From: Gammaproteobacteria bacterium
GTDB lineage: Bacteria; Pseudomonadota; Gammaproteobacteria; Burkholderiales; Burkholderiaceae_E
DNA: 5,510 nucleotides
Direction of reading: 5' to 3'
Assembly (NCBI GenBank): GCA_030425615.1
Contig: JAUIAI010000232.1
Coordinates: 1 to 5,510 of the forward strand
Positions 1 through 5,510 of this stretch are shown here, one piece after another; positions within the stretch are counted from its first letter, which is position 1, and each line of letters begins with the position of its first letter. Made by a program: the position numbers and the translations under genes. The notes under the pieces are model-generated. The model saw nothing but the letters and a program-made list of their open reading frames with translations. It did no database searches and was not told the origin of the DNA.

Positions 1-423
1 GGTCGAGTAGAAGGTCCACTCGAGCGTGTTGAAGGTAGTCTCCTGGAAGCTACTGCTCTGGAGCACGCGGACGTAGTTGTCAAAGCCGGCAAATACCTTG
101 TCGGCCATGGCGAGGCTGGGTGGCGTGCTGAAGAACGAGAGGTGGATCGTGTAGTAGATCGGGTAGGCGATGACGAGACAGAGCAGCGTGGACAGCACGC
201 TGATCCACAACGTCTTCCAGAAGATCTGCAGGTAGACCGGGTCAGTGATCCGCGCGTAGTTGGCGAGCGTGCCCGTGATCTCGACGTCGACCAGGCCGGC
301 CTTCTCCCCGAACGAGAGGATCCAGATCAGCCCGAGCGGGACGACGAAGAACGCGAGCAGCCAGAGGCTGCCCGGCAGCGCGAGCAGCCAGAAGGGTCCC
401 CGATGCTCGCGCCAGTTCTCCAA
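1..423 (-). CDS. ABC transporter permease, N-terminal part, apparently chimeric (PotB-like then sugar-permease-like)
   Basis: Inner-membrane permease of an ABC importer; the reading frame is open to the left edge, giving 141 visible codons. No ATG is available. I chose TTG at 423-421, 23 nt after the upstream stop, with GGAA about 9 nt before it. A CTG at 450-448, overlapping the upstream TGA, is an alternative. Residues ~11-38 form a hydrophobic first membrane segment (FWLLALPGSLWLLAFF), and residues ~64-88 form a second one ending in CLVIAYP; both fit PotB/PotH-type polyamine permeases, as does the binding-protein gene just upstream. From residue ~88 the text changes to YYTIHLSFFSTPPS, then FAGFDNYVRVL and NTLEWTF. 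That is the usual first-helix end and periplasmic loop of MalF/UgpA-type sugar permeases, so an N-terminus appears twice. A PotB protein should instead continue into its EAA-loop core. Permease identity is solid; the chimeric reading comes from recalled family patterns. Confidence 0.82.
   Translation of the reverse strand, partial: MENWREHRGPFWLLALPGSLWLLAFFVVPLGLIWILSFGEKAGLVDVEITGTLANYARITDPVYLQIFWKTLWISVLSTLLCLVIAYPIYYTIHLSFFSTPPSLAMADKVFAGFDNYVRVLQSSSFQETTFNTLEWTFYST
148..171 (-). other. Putative fusion junction between two ABC permease coding sequences
   Basis: The change from PotB-like to sugar-permease-like sequence falls in the codons for I-A-Y-P-I-Y-Y. Both families have a Tyr-Pro here: at the cytoplasmic end of helix 2 in PotB types, and in helix 1 just before the SF(F/T) motif in sugar permeases. 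A join at a shared Tyr-Pro stretch keeps the frame. It would conflict in topology, because the same helix would run inward by one parent and outward by the other. A hand count gives about 58% GC for bases 1-150 and 61% for 151-300, too close to define the junction. Confidence 0.55.
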
Positions 424-446
424 GATCGACGTTTCCGACGGGGACG

Positions 447-1535
447 TCAGGCGGCCTGGATGCGGGTCCAGGCTTCGTCGCGCACGCGCGTGGCCTCCTC
501 GCCCAGGTAGGTGGCCAGTTCGCACCGTTCCAGCACGGCCTCGGACGGGAAGATGGCCGGATTGCGGGTGTAGCTCTCAGGCATCAGCGCCTTGGCTGCG
601 GCGTTCGGGGTGCCGTACTGAATGGCGGCGGCCAGGTCGGCGCCGATCTTCGGCTCGAAGAGGAAATTGATGAACGCGTGCGCGTTCTCCGGGTGCGGTG
701 CGCCGCGCGGGATGGCCAGGCAGTCTTCCCAGAGCATCGAACCTTCCTTGGGAACCACGTAGGTGAGATCGTCGTCCTCGGCCATGACCTGCAGCATGTC
801 GCCGTTCCATTCCTGGGCCAGATCGACCTCGCCGGCCGCCAGCAGGTCCTGTCCGTTGTCGTCCGCGAAAACGCGGATGCGCGGTTTGCTCGCGATGAGC
901 AGTTCCTCGGCCGCCTTGATCTGTGCCGGGTCGGTGGCGTTGAAGGAGTGGCCCAGGTACTTCAGGGCCGCGCCGATCACGTACTGGGCGGCTCCGAGCA
1001 TGGCCACGCGCTGGCTGAAGCGCTCGTCCTGGAGGAGCGCCCCCCAGCTGTCGACCCCGTCGGGAACCTCGGACTTCCGATACCCGACCCCGATGGTGCC
1101 CCACATGTAGGGCAGCGAGAAACGGCGGCCGGGGTCGAACGTGGCCTTCTCGATGAAAGAGGGCGCGATGTTCGACATGTTGGGCAGCTTGTCATGGTCC
1201 AGCGGCATCAGCATGTCCGCCAGGATCATGCGCTCGACGTAATCGTTGGTGGGCACGATGACGTCGTAGCCGGGGTTGCCCGCCTTGAACTTGGCGAACA
1301 ATTCGTCGTTGTCCGCGAACAGATCCATCCGGACCTCGATGCCCGTGGCCTCGTTGAAGTCCGAGAGCGTGTTCTCGCCGATGTAGGTGTCCCAGTTGTA
1401 GAAATTGAGCCTCTTCTCTTCGGCCGAGAGGCTCTTCCGGGGCAGGAAGGTGAGTCCTGCCGCGAGCACACCGGTCTGTTGCAGCAGGCGGCGGCGGCCG
1501 GGGTTGCGGGGCAGTCGGGGGAGGGGAAAGGTCAT
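447..1535 (-). CDS. PotD/PotF-like periplasmic substrate-binding protein of a polyamine-type ABC importer
   Basis: Extracytoplasmic solute-binding protein of 362 aa that would deliver a small cationic or amino-acid-like ligand to the permease encoded downstream. The N-terminus (residues 11-38) has a twin-arginine-like signal: RRRLLQ, a hydrophobic stretch (TGVLAAGLTF), then a likely cleavage near SLSA. Mature-domain landmarks follow family order: LNFYNWDTYIG (43-53), YDVIVPTNDYVERM (90-103), EWNGDM (242-247), PKEGSMLWEDCLAIP (262-276), a YGTPN block (307-311). The length is normal. I chose ATG 1535-1533 because it puts the RR motif near the N-terminus and has AGGA 9 nt upstream. An in-frame ATG at 1589 would add 18 residues unlike a signal peptide. 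Compared by memory with E. coli PotD, the aromatic cage remains (W48, W243, W269, Y307) with D271, but the pair that grips spermidine (D168/E171) aligns with A182/Y185. The ligand may therefore not be spermidine. A minus-strand promoter is visible upstream. Confidence 0.93.
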   Translation of the reverse strand: MTFPLPRLPRNPGRRRLLQQTGVLAAGLTFLPRKSLSAEEKRLNFYNWDTYIGENTLSDFNEATGIEVRMDLFADNDELFAKFKAGNPGYDVIVPTNDYVERMILADMLMPLDHDKLPNMSNIAPSFIEKATFDPGRRFSLPYMWGTIGVGYRKSEVPDGVDSWGALLQDERFSQRVAMLGAAQYVIGAALKYLGHSFNATDPAQIKAAEELLIASKPRIRVFADDNGQDLLAAGEVDLAQEWNGDMLQVMAEDDDLTYVVPKEGSMLWEDCLAIPRGAPHPENAHAFINFLFEPKIGADLAAAIQYGTPNAAAKALMPESYTRNPAIFPSEAVLERCELATYLGEEATRVRDEAWTRIQAA

Positions 1536-1596
1536 GGCGCTCGATCCTGGGGAGGTTGTGGTCGAACAGGGCACTCGGTCCCTTCGCATATGACGA

Positions 1597-1616
1597 CGGC
1601 CTCGCGTGGGAGGCCG
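1597..1616 (-). other. 7-bp hairpin near the 5' end of the binding-protein transcript
   Basis: Arms 1597-1603 (CGGCCTC) and 1610-1616 (GAGGCCG) are perfect complements around a 6-nt loop. If the TATAAT-based promoter at 1629-1659 is used, transcription would begin near 1621. The hairpin would then sit at the very 5' end of the leader, about 60 nt before the ATG at 1535. No run of T follows on either strand, so it does not look like a terminator. A 5'-terminal mRNA-protecting stem is possible, as is chance in GC-rich DNA. Confidence 0.3.
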
Positions 1617-1628
1617 ATCCGGGCCCGC

Positions 1629-1659
1629 ATTATATTTGCGGATCGCACGATCACATCAA
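1629..1659 (-). promoter_or_regulatory. Candidate sigma-70-type promoter for the binding-protein/permease operon
   Basis: On the minus strand a perfect TATAAT (-10) lies at 1634-1629. TTGATG, matching four of six bases of TTGACA, lies at 1659-1654. The spacer is 19 nt, longer than the ideal 17. The predicted transcript start near 1621 gives a leader of about 86 nt. This is the most AT-rich spot in a very GC-rich intergenic region. On the plus strand the same spot reads TATATT (1631-1636), a possible -10 for the divergent dehydrogenase operon, but I see no acceptable plus-strand -35. Confidence 0.5.
1641..1652. promoter_or_regulatory. Candidate operator: short palindrome inside the promoter spacer
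   Basis: GATCG-CA-CGATC is a perfect 5-bp inverted repeat with a 2-nt centre. It lies between the -35 and -10 boxes of the minus-strand promoter, a common position for repressor binding, and midway between two divergent operons. Its size fits half a typical helix-turn-helix site at best. No regulator gene is present in the window, so the assignment rests on position and symmetry only. Confidence 0.28.
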
Positions 1660-1712
1660 TAGCCTGCCCGTCCTCGGGAAGCATGGCGACGAACCAACGC
1701 TTGGAGACACGC

Positions 1713-2597
1713 ATGAGCGCAACTCAGCAACCCTTCGGGTTCATCGGCCTGGGTCAGATGGGCCAGCCGATGGCGGCGAACATCGCCAAGGCCGGCTATC
1801 CGTTGGTCGGCTTCGACATCGCGGGTACGCAGGGCCGTCTGCCGGCGGGCGCCGGGTCGGCGGTGGACATCGCAGACCTGACCGCACGCGCCGGCACGGT
1901 TTTCGTGTCGGTTCCCGACGGCCGGGCGAGCCTGGCCGTCGCGCGCGAGATCGCCGCCTCGCCGGGCAGTGTCGGGCGCGTGGTCGATCTGTCCACGATC
2001 GGTCCCACGGCCGCCCGCGAGGCCGCCGAACTGCTGTCCGGGGCCGGGGTCGACTACGCCGATTCCCCGGTGAGCGGCGGCCGCAGCGGTGCGATCGCCG
2101 CGACCATCTCACTGATGTGGGCCGGCGACCGCGCGGCCTTCGACGCCCTGCTGCCGGTGCTGCGTTCGTTCTCGGGCAATCCCTTTCACGTCGGTGACGC
2201 CCCGGGGCAGGGTCAGGCGATCAAGCTGCTCAACAACTTCCTGTCCGCGACCGCGATGGCGGCCACCAGCGAGGCCGTTCTGTTCGGCCTGTCGCAGGGA
2301 CTGGACATGGGCCGGATCCTGGAGGTGGTCAACGTCTCGAGTGGCCGCAATACGGCGTCGGCCGACAAGTTCCCCAACAGGGTGCTCACCGGAACCTTCG
2401 ACGCCGGCTTCTACTCGTCCCTGCTGGCCAAGGACGTCCAGCTCTACCGTGACCAGGTCGCGCTGGCCGGGACCCCCGACGGCGTGGGATCCGTGGTCGG
2501 CGAGCTCTGGAACGCCTGTGCGGCGGCCGGCGGTCCGACCACCGATTTCACCCACATCTTCACATTCCTGCGCGACGGCACGGTGCCGAAGGACTGA
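1713..2597 (+). CDS. NAD(P)-dependent oxidoreductase, 3-hydroxyisobutyrate dehydrogenase family
   Basis: Cytoplasmic beta-hydroxyacid dehydrogenase of 294 aa, the normal family length. Members oxidise a 3-hydroxy acid (3-hydroxyisobutyrate, tartronate semialdehyde and relatives) with NAD(P). The Rossmann nucleotide motif is GFIGLGQMG (9-17, glycines 12/14/17). DLSTI is at 92-96, the substrate-binding DSPVSGG at 117-123, and the GQGQAIKLLNN helix holds the expected catalytic Lys171 and Asn175. The C-terminal helical domain includes SSGRNTASADKFPNR (209-223) and the conserved K240-D241. All key residues are present. I chose ATG 1713 because GGAGA at 1703-1707 sits at proper spacing and the Rossmann strand starts right after; an in-frame ATG at 1683 has a poorer site. 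The exact substrate is not predictable. The PcaC-like gene starts 50 nt downstream, so the two are probably co-transcribed, and the polyamine-type importer is divergent. Confidence 0.93.
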   Translation: MSATQQPFGFIGLGQMGQPMAANIAKAGYPLVGFDIAGTQGRLPAGAGSAVDIADLTARAGTVFVSVPDGRASLAVAREIAASPGSVGRVVDLSTIGPTAAREAAELLSGAGVDYADSPVSGGRSGAIAATISLMWAGDRAAFDALLPVLRSFSGNPFHVGDAPGQGQAIKLLNNFLSATAMAATSEAVLFGLSQGLDMGRILEVVNVSSGRNTASADKFPNRVLTGTFDAGFYSSLLAKDVQLYRDQVALAGTPDGVGSVVGELWNACAAAGGPTTDFTHIFTFLRDGTVPKD

Positions 2598-2647
2598 GTT
2601 GTCCGGCGGCACCGGCCCGCGTCATCCGACCCAACCAAGGAGAAAAC

Positions 2648-3028
2648 ATGAAACCCGACCTCTTCGAGAAAGGCCTGGCCAAGCGCAAGGCCACGCTCGG
2701 CGCCGAGTACGTGGAGAACAACCTCGCCAACGCCGACGACTTCACCCGCGAGTTTCAGGAAACCATGACCGCATGGGCGTGGGGTTTCGGGTGGGGCGAC
2801 GAGACCATCGACATGAAGACGCGTTCGATGATGAATCTGGCGATGATCGGCGCGCTCGGCAAGATGCACGAGTGGGAGCTGCACTGCCGCGGGGCGCTGA
2901 ACAACGGCGTGAGCAAGGAAGAGATCCGCGCGATCATCCACGTGATCGCGATCTACTGCGGGGTGCCGCAGTCGCTGGAGTGCTTCCGGGTGGCCCGCAA
3001 GGTCCTGACCGAGGCCGGCCAGCTCTGA
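2648..3028 (+). CDS. Carboxymuconolactone decarboxylase (CMD) family protein, PcaC-like
   Basis: Small cytoplasmic all-helical protein of 126 aa, matching the length of PcaC. PcaC converts 4-carboxymuconolactone to 3-oxoadipate enol-lactone in the protocatechuate branch of the beta-ketoadipate pathway. Recalled PcaC landmarks line up along the length: LANADDFTREFQ (26-37), WAWGFGW (43-49), KTRSMMNLAM (57-66), HEWELHCRGALNNGVSKEEI (74-93) and AIYCGVPQS (101-109). His79 occupies the conserved position of the family. The AhpD-type CxxC redox pair is absent (C80 and C104 are isolated), which argues against a peroxidase partner role. The start is supported by AAGGAG at 2637-2642, 5 nt before the ATG. 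No other pca gene is present in the window; the partner is a 3-hydroxyisobutyrate dehydrogenase-like gene. True PcaC activity is therefore uncertain and a related decarboxylase or lactone-handling role is possible. Confidence 0.9.
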   Translation: MKPDLFEKGLAKRKATLGAEYVENNLANADDFTREFQETMTAWAWGFGWGDETIDMKTRSMMNLAMIGALGKMHEWELHCRGALNNGVSKEEIRAIIHVIAIYCGVPQSLECFRVARKVLTEAGQL

Positions 3029-3046
3029 CGCCCGGCGACGCGTCAG
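3025..3046 (+). terminator. Hairpin overlapping the stop of the CMD-family gene
   Basis: CTGACGC (3025-3031) and GCGTCAG (3040-3046) pair perfectly over 7 bp around an 8-nt loop, with the TGA stop inside the left arm. No T tract follows, so it is not a canonical intrinsic terminator. It could protect the 3' end or help end transcription between convergent genes. Confidence 0.3.
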
Positions 3047-3057
3047 CGGGGTTGTCG

Positions 3058-3074
3058 CGCCCCGCTTCGGGGCG
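3058..3074. terminator. Strong GC hairpin between convergent genes, possible bidirectional terminator
   Basis: CGCCCCG (3058-3064) and CGGGGCG (3068-3074) form a 7-bp all-GC stem with a 3-nt loop, or a 6-bp stem with a 5-nt loop. It lies in the 52-bp gap between two convergent genes, where a shared terminator is expected. No T run follows on either strand, so termination would be weak or Rho-assisted. Confidence 0.4.
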
Positions 3075-3080
3075 GCCCGG

Positions 3081-4422
3081 CTACAGCGTGAACCGCAACC
3101 CGGACACGAGCAGTCCGGGGCATCGGCAGGCGTTCAGACTTCGTGCCCCCCAGGTATCGCCGTCTGGCAGGAAACTGCGCTCGCGCGTGACGGCCTGCAG
3201 ACCTTCGCCGAAGAGGCGCAGCAGCGAGTCGTCGAAGCGCATCGGCGCCAGCGGGGCCACGACACGTCCGCCTTCGACGACGTAGCTCGCGAAGCGGCTC
3301 ATGCCGGTGACCCGTGCCGCGCGCCGGTCCGAATAGTTCAGATACCAGAGGTTCTCGATCCAGAGGCCGTCGCCCAACGCGGCCAGCGCCTCCGCCGCCG
3401 GGAGCGTCCCGGCAGTCATGGACAGCGAGCCGGGTTTCGTGGCCGTCCGCGTTGACGGTCAGCCCGAATTCGGCGGCGGACCGTGGCGACACGAGTTCGC
3501 CCGTGGGGCGGCCGGCCTCGATCAGGGGCAGGTGTCCGGCGCGTGGATGGCCTTCGGCGGTGAACGCCGGTGCGAGCCCGTCGGTGGGCGCCTCCGCCAG
3601 GTCGAATGCAGGCGAGAGCGTACGGTCGTTCTCGACCAGCAGGGACAGTGCGCTGGTGCCGGTCTGGCGGTCGCGCCGGCTGAAGCCGCTCCAGGCCATG
3701 CAGGCGAGCAACTCCGCCACTGCCATGGGCCCCAGATAGACCCGATAGGCTCCGGGCGGGACGGTGCGCGCCTGGCCCGCGGAGAGCGCGAGCCGCTCGC
3801 GGGTGCCGGCCAGCGACGCTGCGAAGGCTCCGTCGTCCCAGTTCGGACCGGCGACGATCGACTTCACGGCGGCAGCGGGCGCGGCTCCGGCGCGTTCGTG
3901 TTGCAGGCTGTAGTCCAGATGACTGCTGGCGACCCGGTGCCAATGGCGCATGCCACGGCTGTCCGCCACGCCGCGCGCAACGGGGCCGGCGGCCAGGAAA
4001 CCCACGAAGTCGTCGTCGCTGACCCGGGCGGCGATGGCCGCAGCCGTTTCCGCGGCGCCTTCGAGCGCGTCGTGGTCGTCGACCCGGCGCGAGCGCGCAG
4101 GCTCGGGCGGGGTGGCCAGATGTGGATCCTCGGGCAGGTGACGGATCCGTTCGCGAAGCGTGGCCGCGGCTGCGCGCAGGGCCGGCAGGTCACGTTCGGG
4201 CTCGCCGCACAAGGTCAGTGCCAGGCCGATCTGCCGGCCGGCCCACTCCAGAGTGAGGCTGGCTTCGGACTGGGCGATACGCGAGAACTGACGCAGACGC
4301 CCACGGTTGAACCGGGCGAAGGTCGAGTCTTCGGAGCGCACGCCCAGGATCAGCCGGGAGTCGTCGCCAGCCAGTCCTTCCAGCACTTCGGCCAGCGTCT
4401 CGAACGCCGTCTCGTCCAGCAT
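3081..4422 (-). pseudogene. PmbA/TldE-like subunit of a TldD/TldE peptidase, frameshifted
   Basis: Partner subunit of TldD. TldE/PmbA proteins lack the zinc motif but pair with TldD to form the active peptidase. The N-terminal part (MLDETAFETLAEVLEGLAG to GLTVNADGHE, residues 1-329) reads in one frame. The C-terminal part (PGSLSMTAGTLP, then NLWYLNYSD, TGMSRFASYVVEGG, MRFDDSLLRLFGE and a final RFTL) reads in another, ending at TAG 3083-3081. The switch falls at GAAACCC (minus strand, about 3438-3432). Removing one A restores E329-P330 and gives 446 aa, the normal family length. Without correction the first frame runs to 3043, giving 459 aa with an unrelated Arg/Gly-rich tail, so length alone would hide the defect. 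ATG 4422 lies 19 nt after the tldD stop but has no clear ribosome site. GTG 4455-4453 in the same frame has GAGG 6 nt upstream and overlaps tldD by 14 nt, and may be the real, translationally coupled start. Confidence 0.88.
3432..3438 (-). other. Frameshift site in the PmbA/TldE-like gene
   Basis: The minus strand reads GAAACCC here. Upstream frame: H-E-T-R-L-A; downstream frame: P-G-S-L-S-M-T-A-G. The family normally has Glu, then Pro, then a Ser-Leu-x-Met block, so one extra base (most simply an A in the AAA run) explains the break. Loss of two bases is the other arithmetic possibility. The sequence is not a classical slippery heptamer, so programmed frameshifting is unlikely. Confidence 0.8.
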
Positions 4423-4441
4423 CGCTGCGGGGCCCGCGGCG

Positions 4442-5510
4442 TCAGTCGTCGGCACCGAATACCTCGACGTCCGTGAAAAGACAGGCGGGTGAGGCGTGGC
4501 CGACGCGCACCACCTGCATCGGTTCTCCCTTGCCGCAGTACGGCGTGCCGAATCGGGCGAACGTCGTCGCGTCGCCGACCGCGGCCAGTCGCCGCCAGAA
4601 ATCGGCGGACCGCCCGCGGTAGTTCGGATTCCGCACGACGGGGCCGAGCCGGCCGTCACGGATCAGCCGGCCGTATTCACAGCCGAACTGGAACTTGTCG
4701 CGGCGGTCGTCGATGCTCCAGGAGGTGTTCGTGTGCATCAGCACGCCGTTGCGGACCCTCCCGATCATGTCCTCGAGTGAGGACTCGCCGGGTTCGATGT
4801 TCAGGTTGGCCATCCGGTCGATGGTCGGCCGGTTCCAGTTGCTCGCGCGGCTGCACGCCACCGCCTCGAAATCCGCCCCGGCGCCCGCGGCCCGCGTCAC
4901 CGACAGCGCGCCGCCGAGCGGGCGCAACAGGCGCCCGTTCTCGATAAGTCGGCAGCGCCTGGCCGGCAGGCCGTCGTCATCGAATCCGTAACTCGCGAGT
5001 TCGCCGGCGAGATCCGGTTCGAAGGAGACGTTCAGCAGCTCGCTGCCGTACTGGTAACGGCCGAACATGTCCAGCGTGACGAAGCTGCCGCCGGCGAAGT
5101 TGCGCTCATCTCCCAGGATCCGGTCGAGTTCCAGCGGGTGGCCGATGCTCTCGTGGATCTGCAGCATCATCTGGTCTGGCATGAGCAGCACATCGAGCGT
5201 GCCGGTGGGGCAGTTGTCCGCGGCCGTGAGCGCCAGGGCTTCTTCGACGAGGCGCGCGCCGCCGGCGACGAAGCCGGTCTCGTCGAGGATTTCGGCGCCA
5301 CCCTGTCGTCCGAGTCCGTTGCCCTGGCCCGCCAGGCTTCGGGTCTGGACCTGGCCGTTCGCCCGCGCGGTGGCCCGCAGATCGGGAATCACGATCTCCA
5401 GGTGCTGGTCGACGACCGCGCCGGCGTCGTCGATCAGCACCTGACGGCTGCTCTCGAGGGTCAGACCCGCCACCCGATCGACGATGCGCGAGTCACCCCC
5501 CATCGCGGCG
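4442..5510 (-). CDS. tldD: TldD-like zinc metalloprotease, 5' end beyond window
   Basis: Cytoplasmic metallopeptidase subunit that acts with a TldE/PmbA partner. E. coli TldD/TldE cleaves unfolded or leader peptides, as in microcin B17 maturation and CcdA turnover. There are 355 residues visible and the frame is open to the right edge. TldD proteins are about 480 aa, so roughly 110-130 N-terminal residues are missing and the ATG at 5503-5501 is probably internal. Counting from that ATG, the zinc/catalytic HExxxH is HESIGH at 117-122. The expected third ligand, Cys323, is in the C-terminal GTPYCGKGEPMQ. Other markers are VDRVAGLTLESSRQVL (8-23), QTRSLAG (53-59), GRQGGAEIL (65-73) and a C-terminal VGHASPACLFTDVEVFG. 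All metal residues are intact. The PmbA/TldE-like gene follows immediately, 19 nt after the stop or overlapping by 14 nt, so the two form one operon. Confidence 0.93.
   Translation of the reverse strand, partial: AAMGGDSRIVDRVAGLTLESSRQVLIDDAGAVVDQHLEIVIPDLRATARANGQVQTRSLAGQGNGLGRQGGAEILDETGFVAGGARLVEEALALTAADNCPTGTLDVLLMPDQMMLQIHESIGHPLELDRILGDERNFAGGSFVTLDMFGRYQYGSELLNVSFEPDLAGELASYGFDDDGLPARRCRLIENGRLLRPLGGALSVTRAAGAGADFEAVACSRASNWNRPTIDRMANLNIEPGESSLEDMIGRVRNGVLMHTNTSWSIDDRRDKFQFGCEYGRLIRDGRLGPVVRNPNYRGRSADFWRRLAAVGDATTFARFGTPYCGKGEPMQVVRVGHASPACLFTDVEVFGADD

Noticed and set aside
142..670. Plus-strand open frames over the permease and the end of the binding-protein gene
   Set aside because: Their translations are Arg/Pro/Gln-rich with no motif, while the minus-strand frames give clear transporter proteins.
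1536..1589. 18-residue N-terminal extension of the binding protein from ATG 1589
   Set aside because: It would place the twin-arginine signal about 33 residues inside the protein; ATG 1535 has AGGA at good spacing and gives a normal signal peptide.
678..1712. Long plus-strand open frame antisense to the binding-protein gene, running into the dehydrogenase frame
   Set aside because: The opposite strand holds a well-conserved PotD-like protein. The frame is open because of GC-rich codon use, and the dehydrogenase homology and ribosome site start at 1713.
1532..1714. 60-codon minus-strand open frame in the divergent intergenic region
   Set aside because: It covers the promoter and leader, has no recognisable motif and no good ribosome site, and overlaps the start of the dehydrogenase gene.
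3427..3440. Programmed ribosomal frameshift in the TldE-like gene
   Set aside because: GAAACCC is not a known slippery heptamer, no adjacent stop or stimulatory stem stands out, and TldE families are not known to need recoding; an indel or sequencing error is simpler.
3418..4476. 352-codon plus-strand open frame antisense to the TldE-like gene
   Set aside because: Low-complexity translation without family motifs, lying over conserved TldE-like coding sequence on the other strand; a GC-driven shadow.
4456..4659. Upstream extension of the TldE-like frame deep into tldD
   Set aside because: This segment is the out-of-frame reading of the conserved C-terminus of TldD, and family homology begins near MLDETAFETL.
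1..5510. Mobile element, CRISPR array, RNA gene or RiPP precursor near tldD/tldE
   Set aside because: No transposase motifs, terminal inverted repeats, spaced direct repeats or tRNA-like folds were seen, and no small Cys/Ser-rich precursor frame is visible beside the TldD/TldE pair.

Overview
The window comes from a GC-rich bacterial genome, about two-thirds G+C by eye. The genes best match families common in Pseudomonadota (alpha- or gammaproteobacteria): a PotD/PotB-type polyamine-like ABC transporter, a beta-hydroxyacid dehydrogenase, a PcaC-like protein and a TldD/TldE pair. Genus and species cannot be read from the sequence. I see no mobile element, CRISPR array, tRNA or rRNA.

Layout from left to right. 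(1) Bases 1-423, minus strand: start of an ABC-transporter permease that runs off the left edge. Its first ~85 residues look like a PotB-type polyamine permease. From about residue 86 it reads like the N-terminus of a different, sugar-type (MalF-like) permease. (2) Bases 447-1535, minus strand: a PotD/PotF-like periplasmic binding protein with a twin-arginine-like signal, just upstream of the permease in the same operon. (3) Bases 1536-1712: a divergent intergenic region with a perfect minus-strand TATAAT box, a small palindrome in its -35/-10 spacer, and a 7-bp hairpin. (4) Bases 1713-2597 and 2648-3028, plus strand: a two-gene unit encoding a 3-hydroxyisobutyrate dehydrogenase-family oxidoreductase and a PcaC-like carboxymuconolactone decarboxylase-family protein. 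(5) Bases 3029-3080: a short convergent gap with two hairpins. (6) Bases 3081-5510, minus strand: a TldD-like zinc metalloprotease (5' end beyond the window) followed by its PmbA/TldE-like partner, which carries a one-base frameshift near 3435.

How the genes may work together. The binding protein and permease would import a polyamine-like or other small cationic solute. The divergent oxidoreductase/decarboxylase-family pair could process an imported or related compound, but that link rests only on gene arrangement. The TldD/TldE pair is a separate module; in other bacteria these proteins form a heteromeric peptidase that trims or unfolds peptides.

The two items most worth checking are the in-frame permease chimera and the TldE frameshift. 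Either could be a real lesion or an assembly/sequencing error. I did not find convincing evidence for a new multi-gene system.
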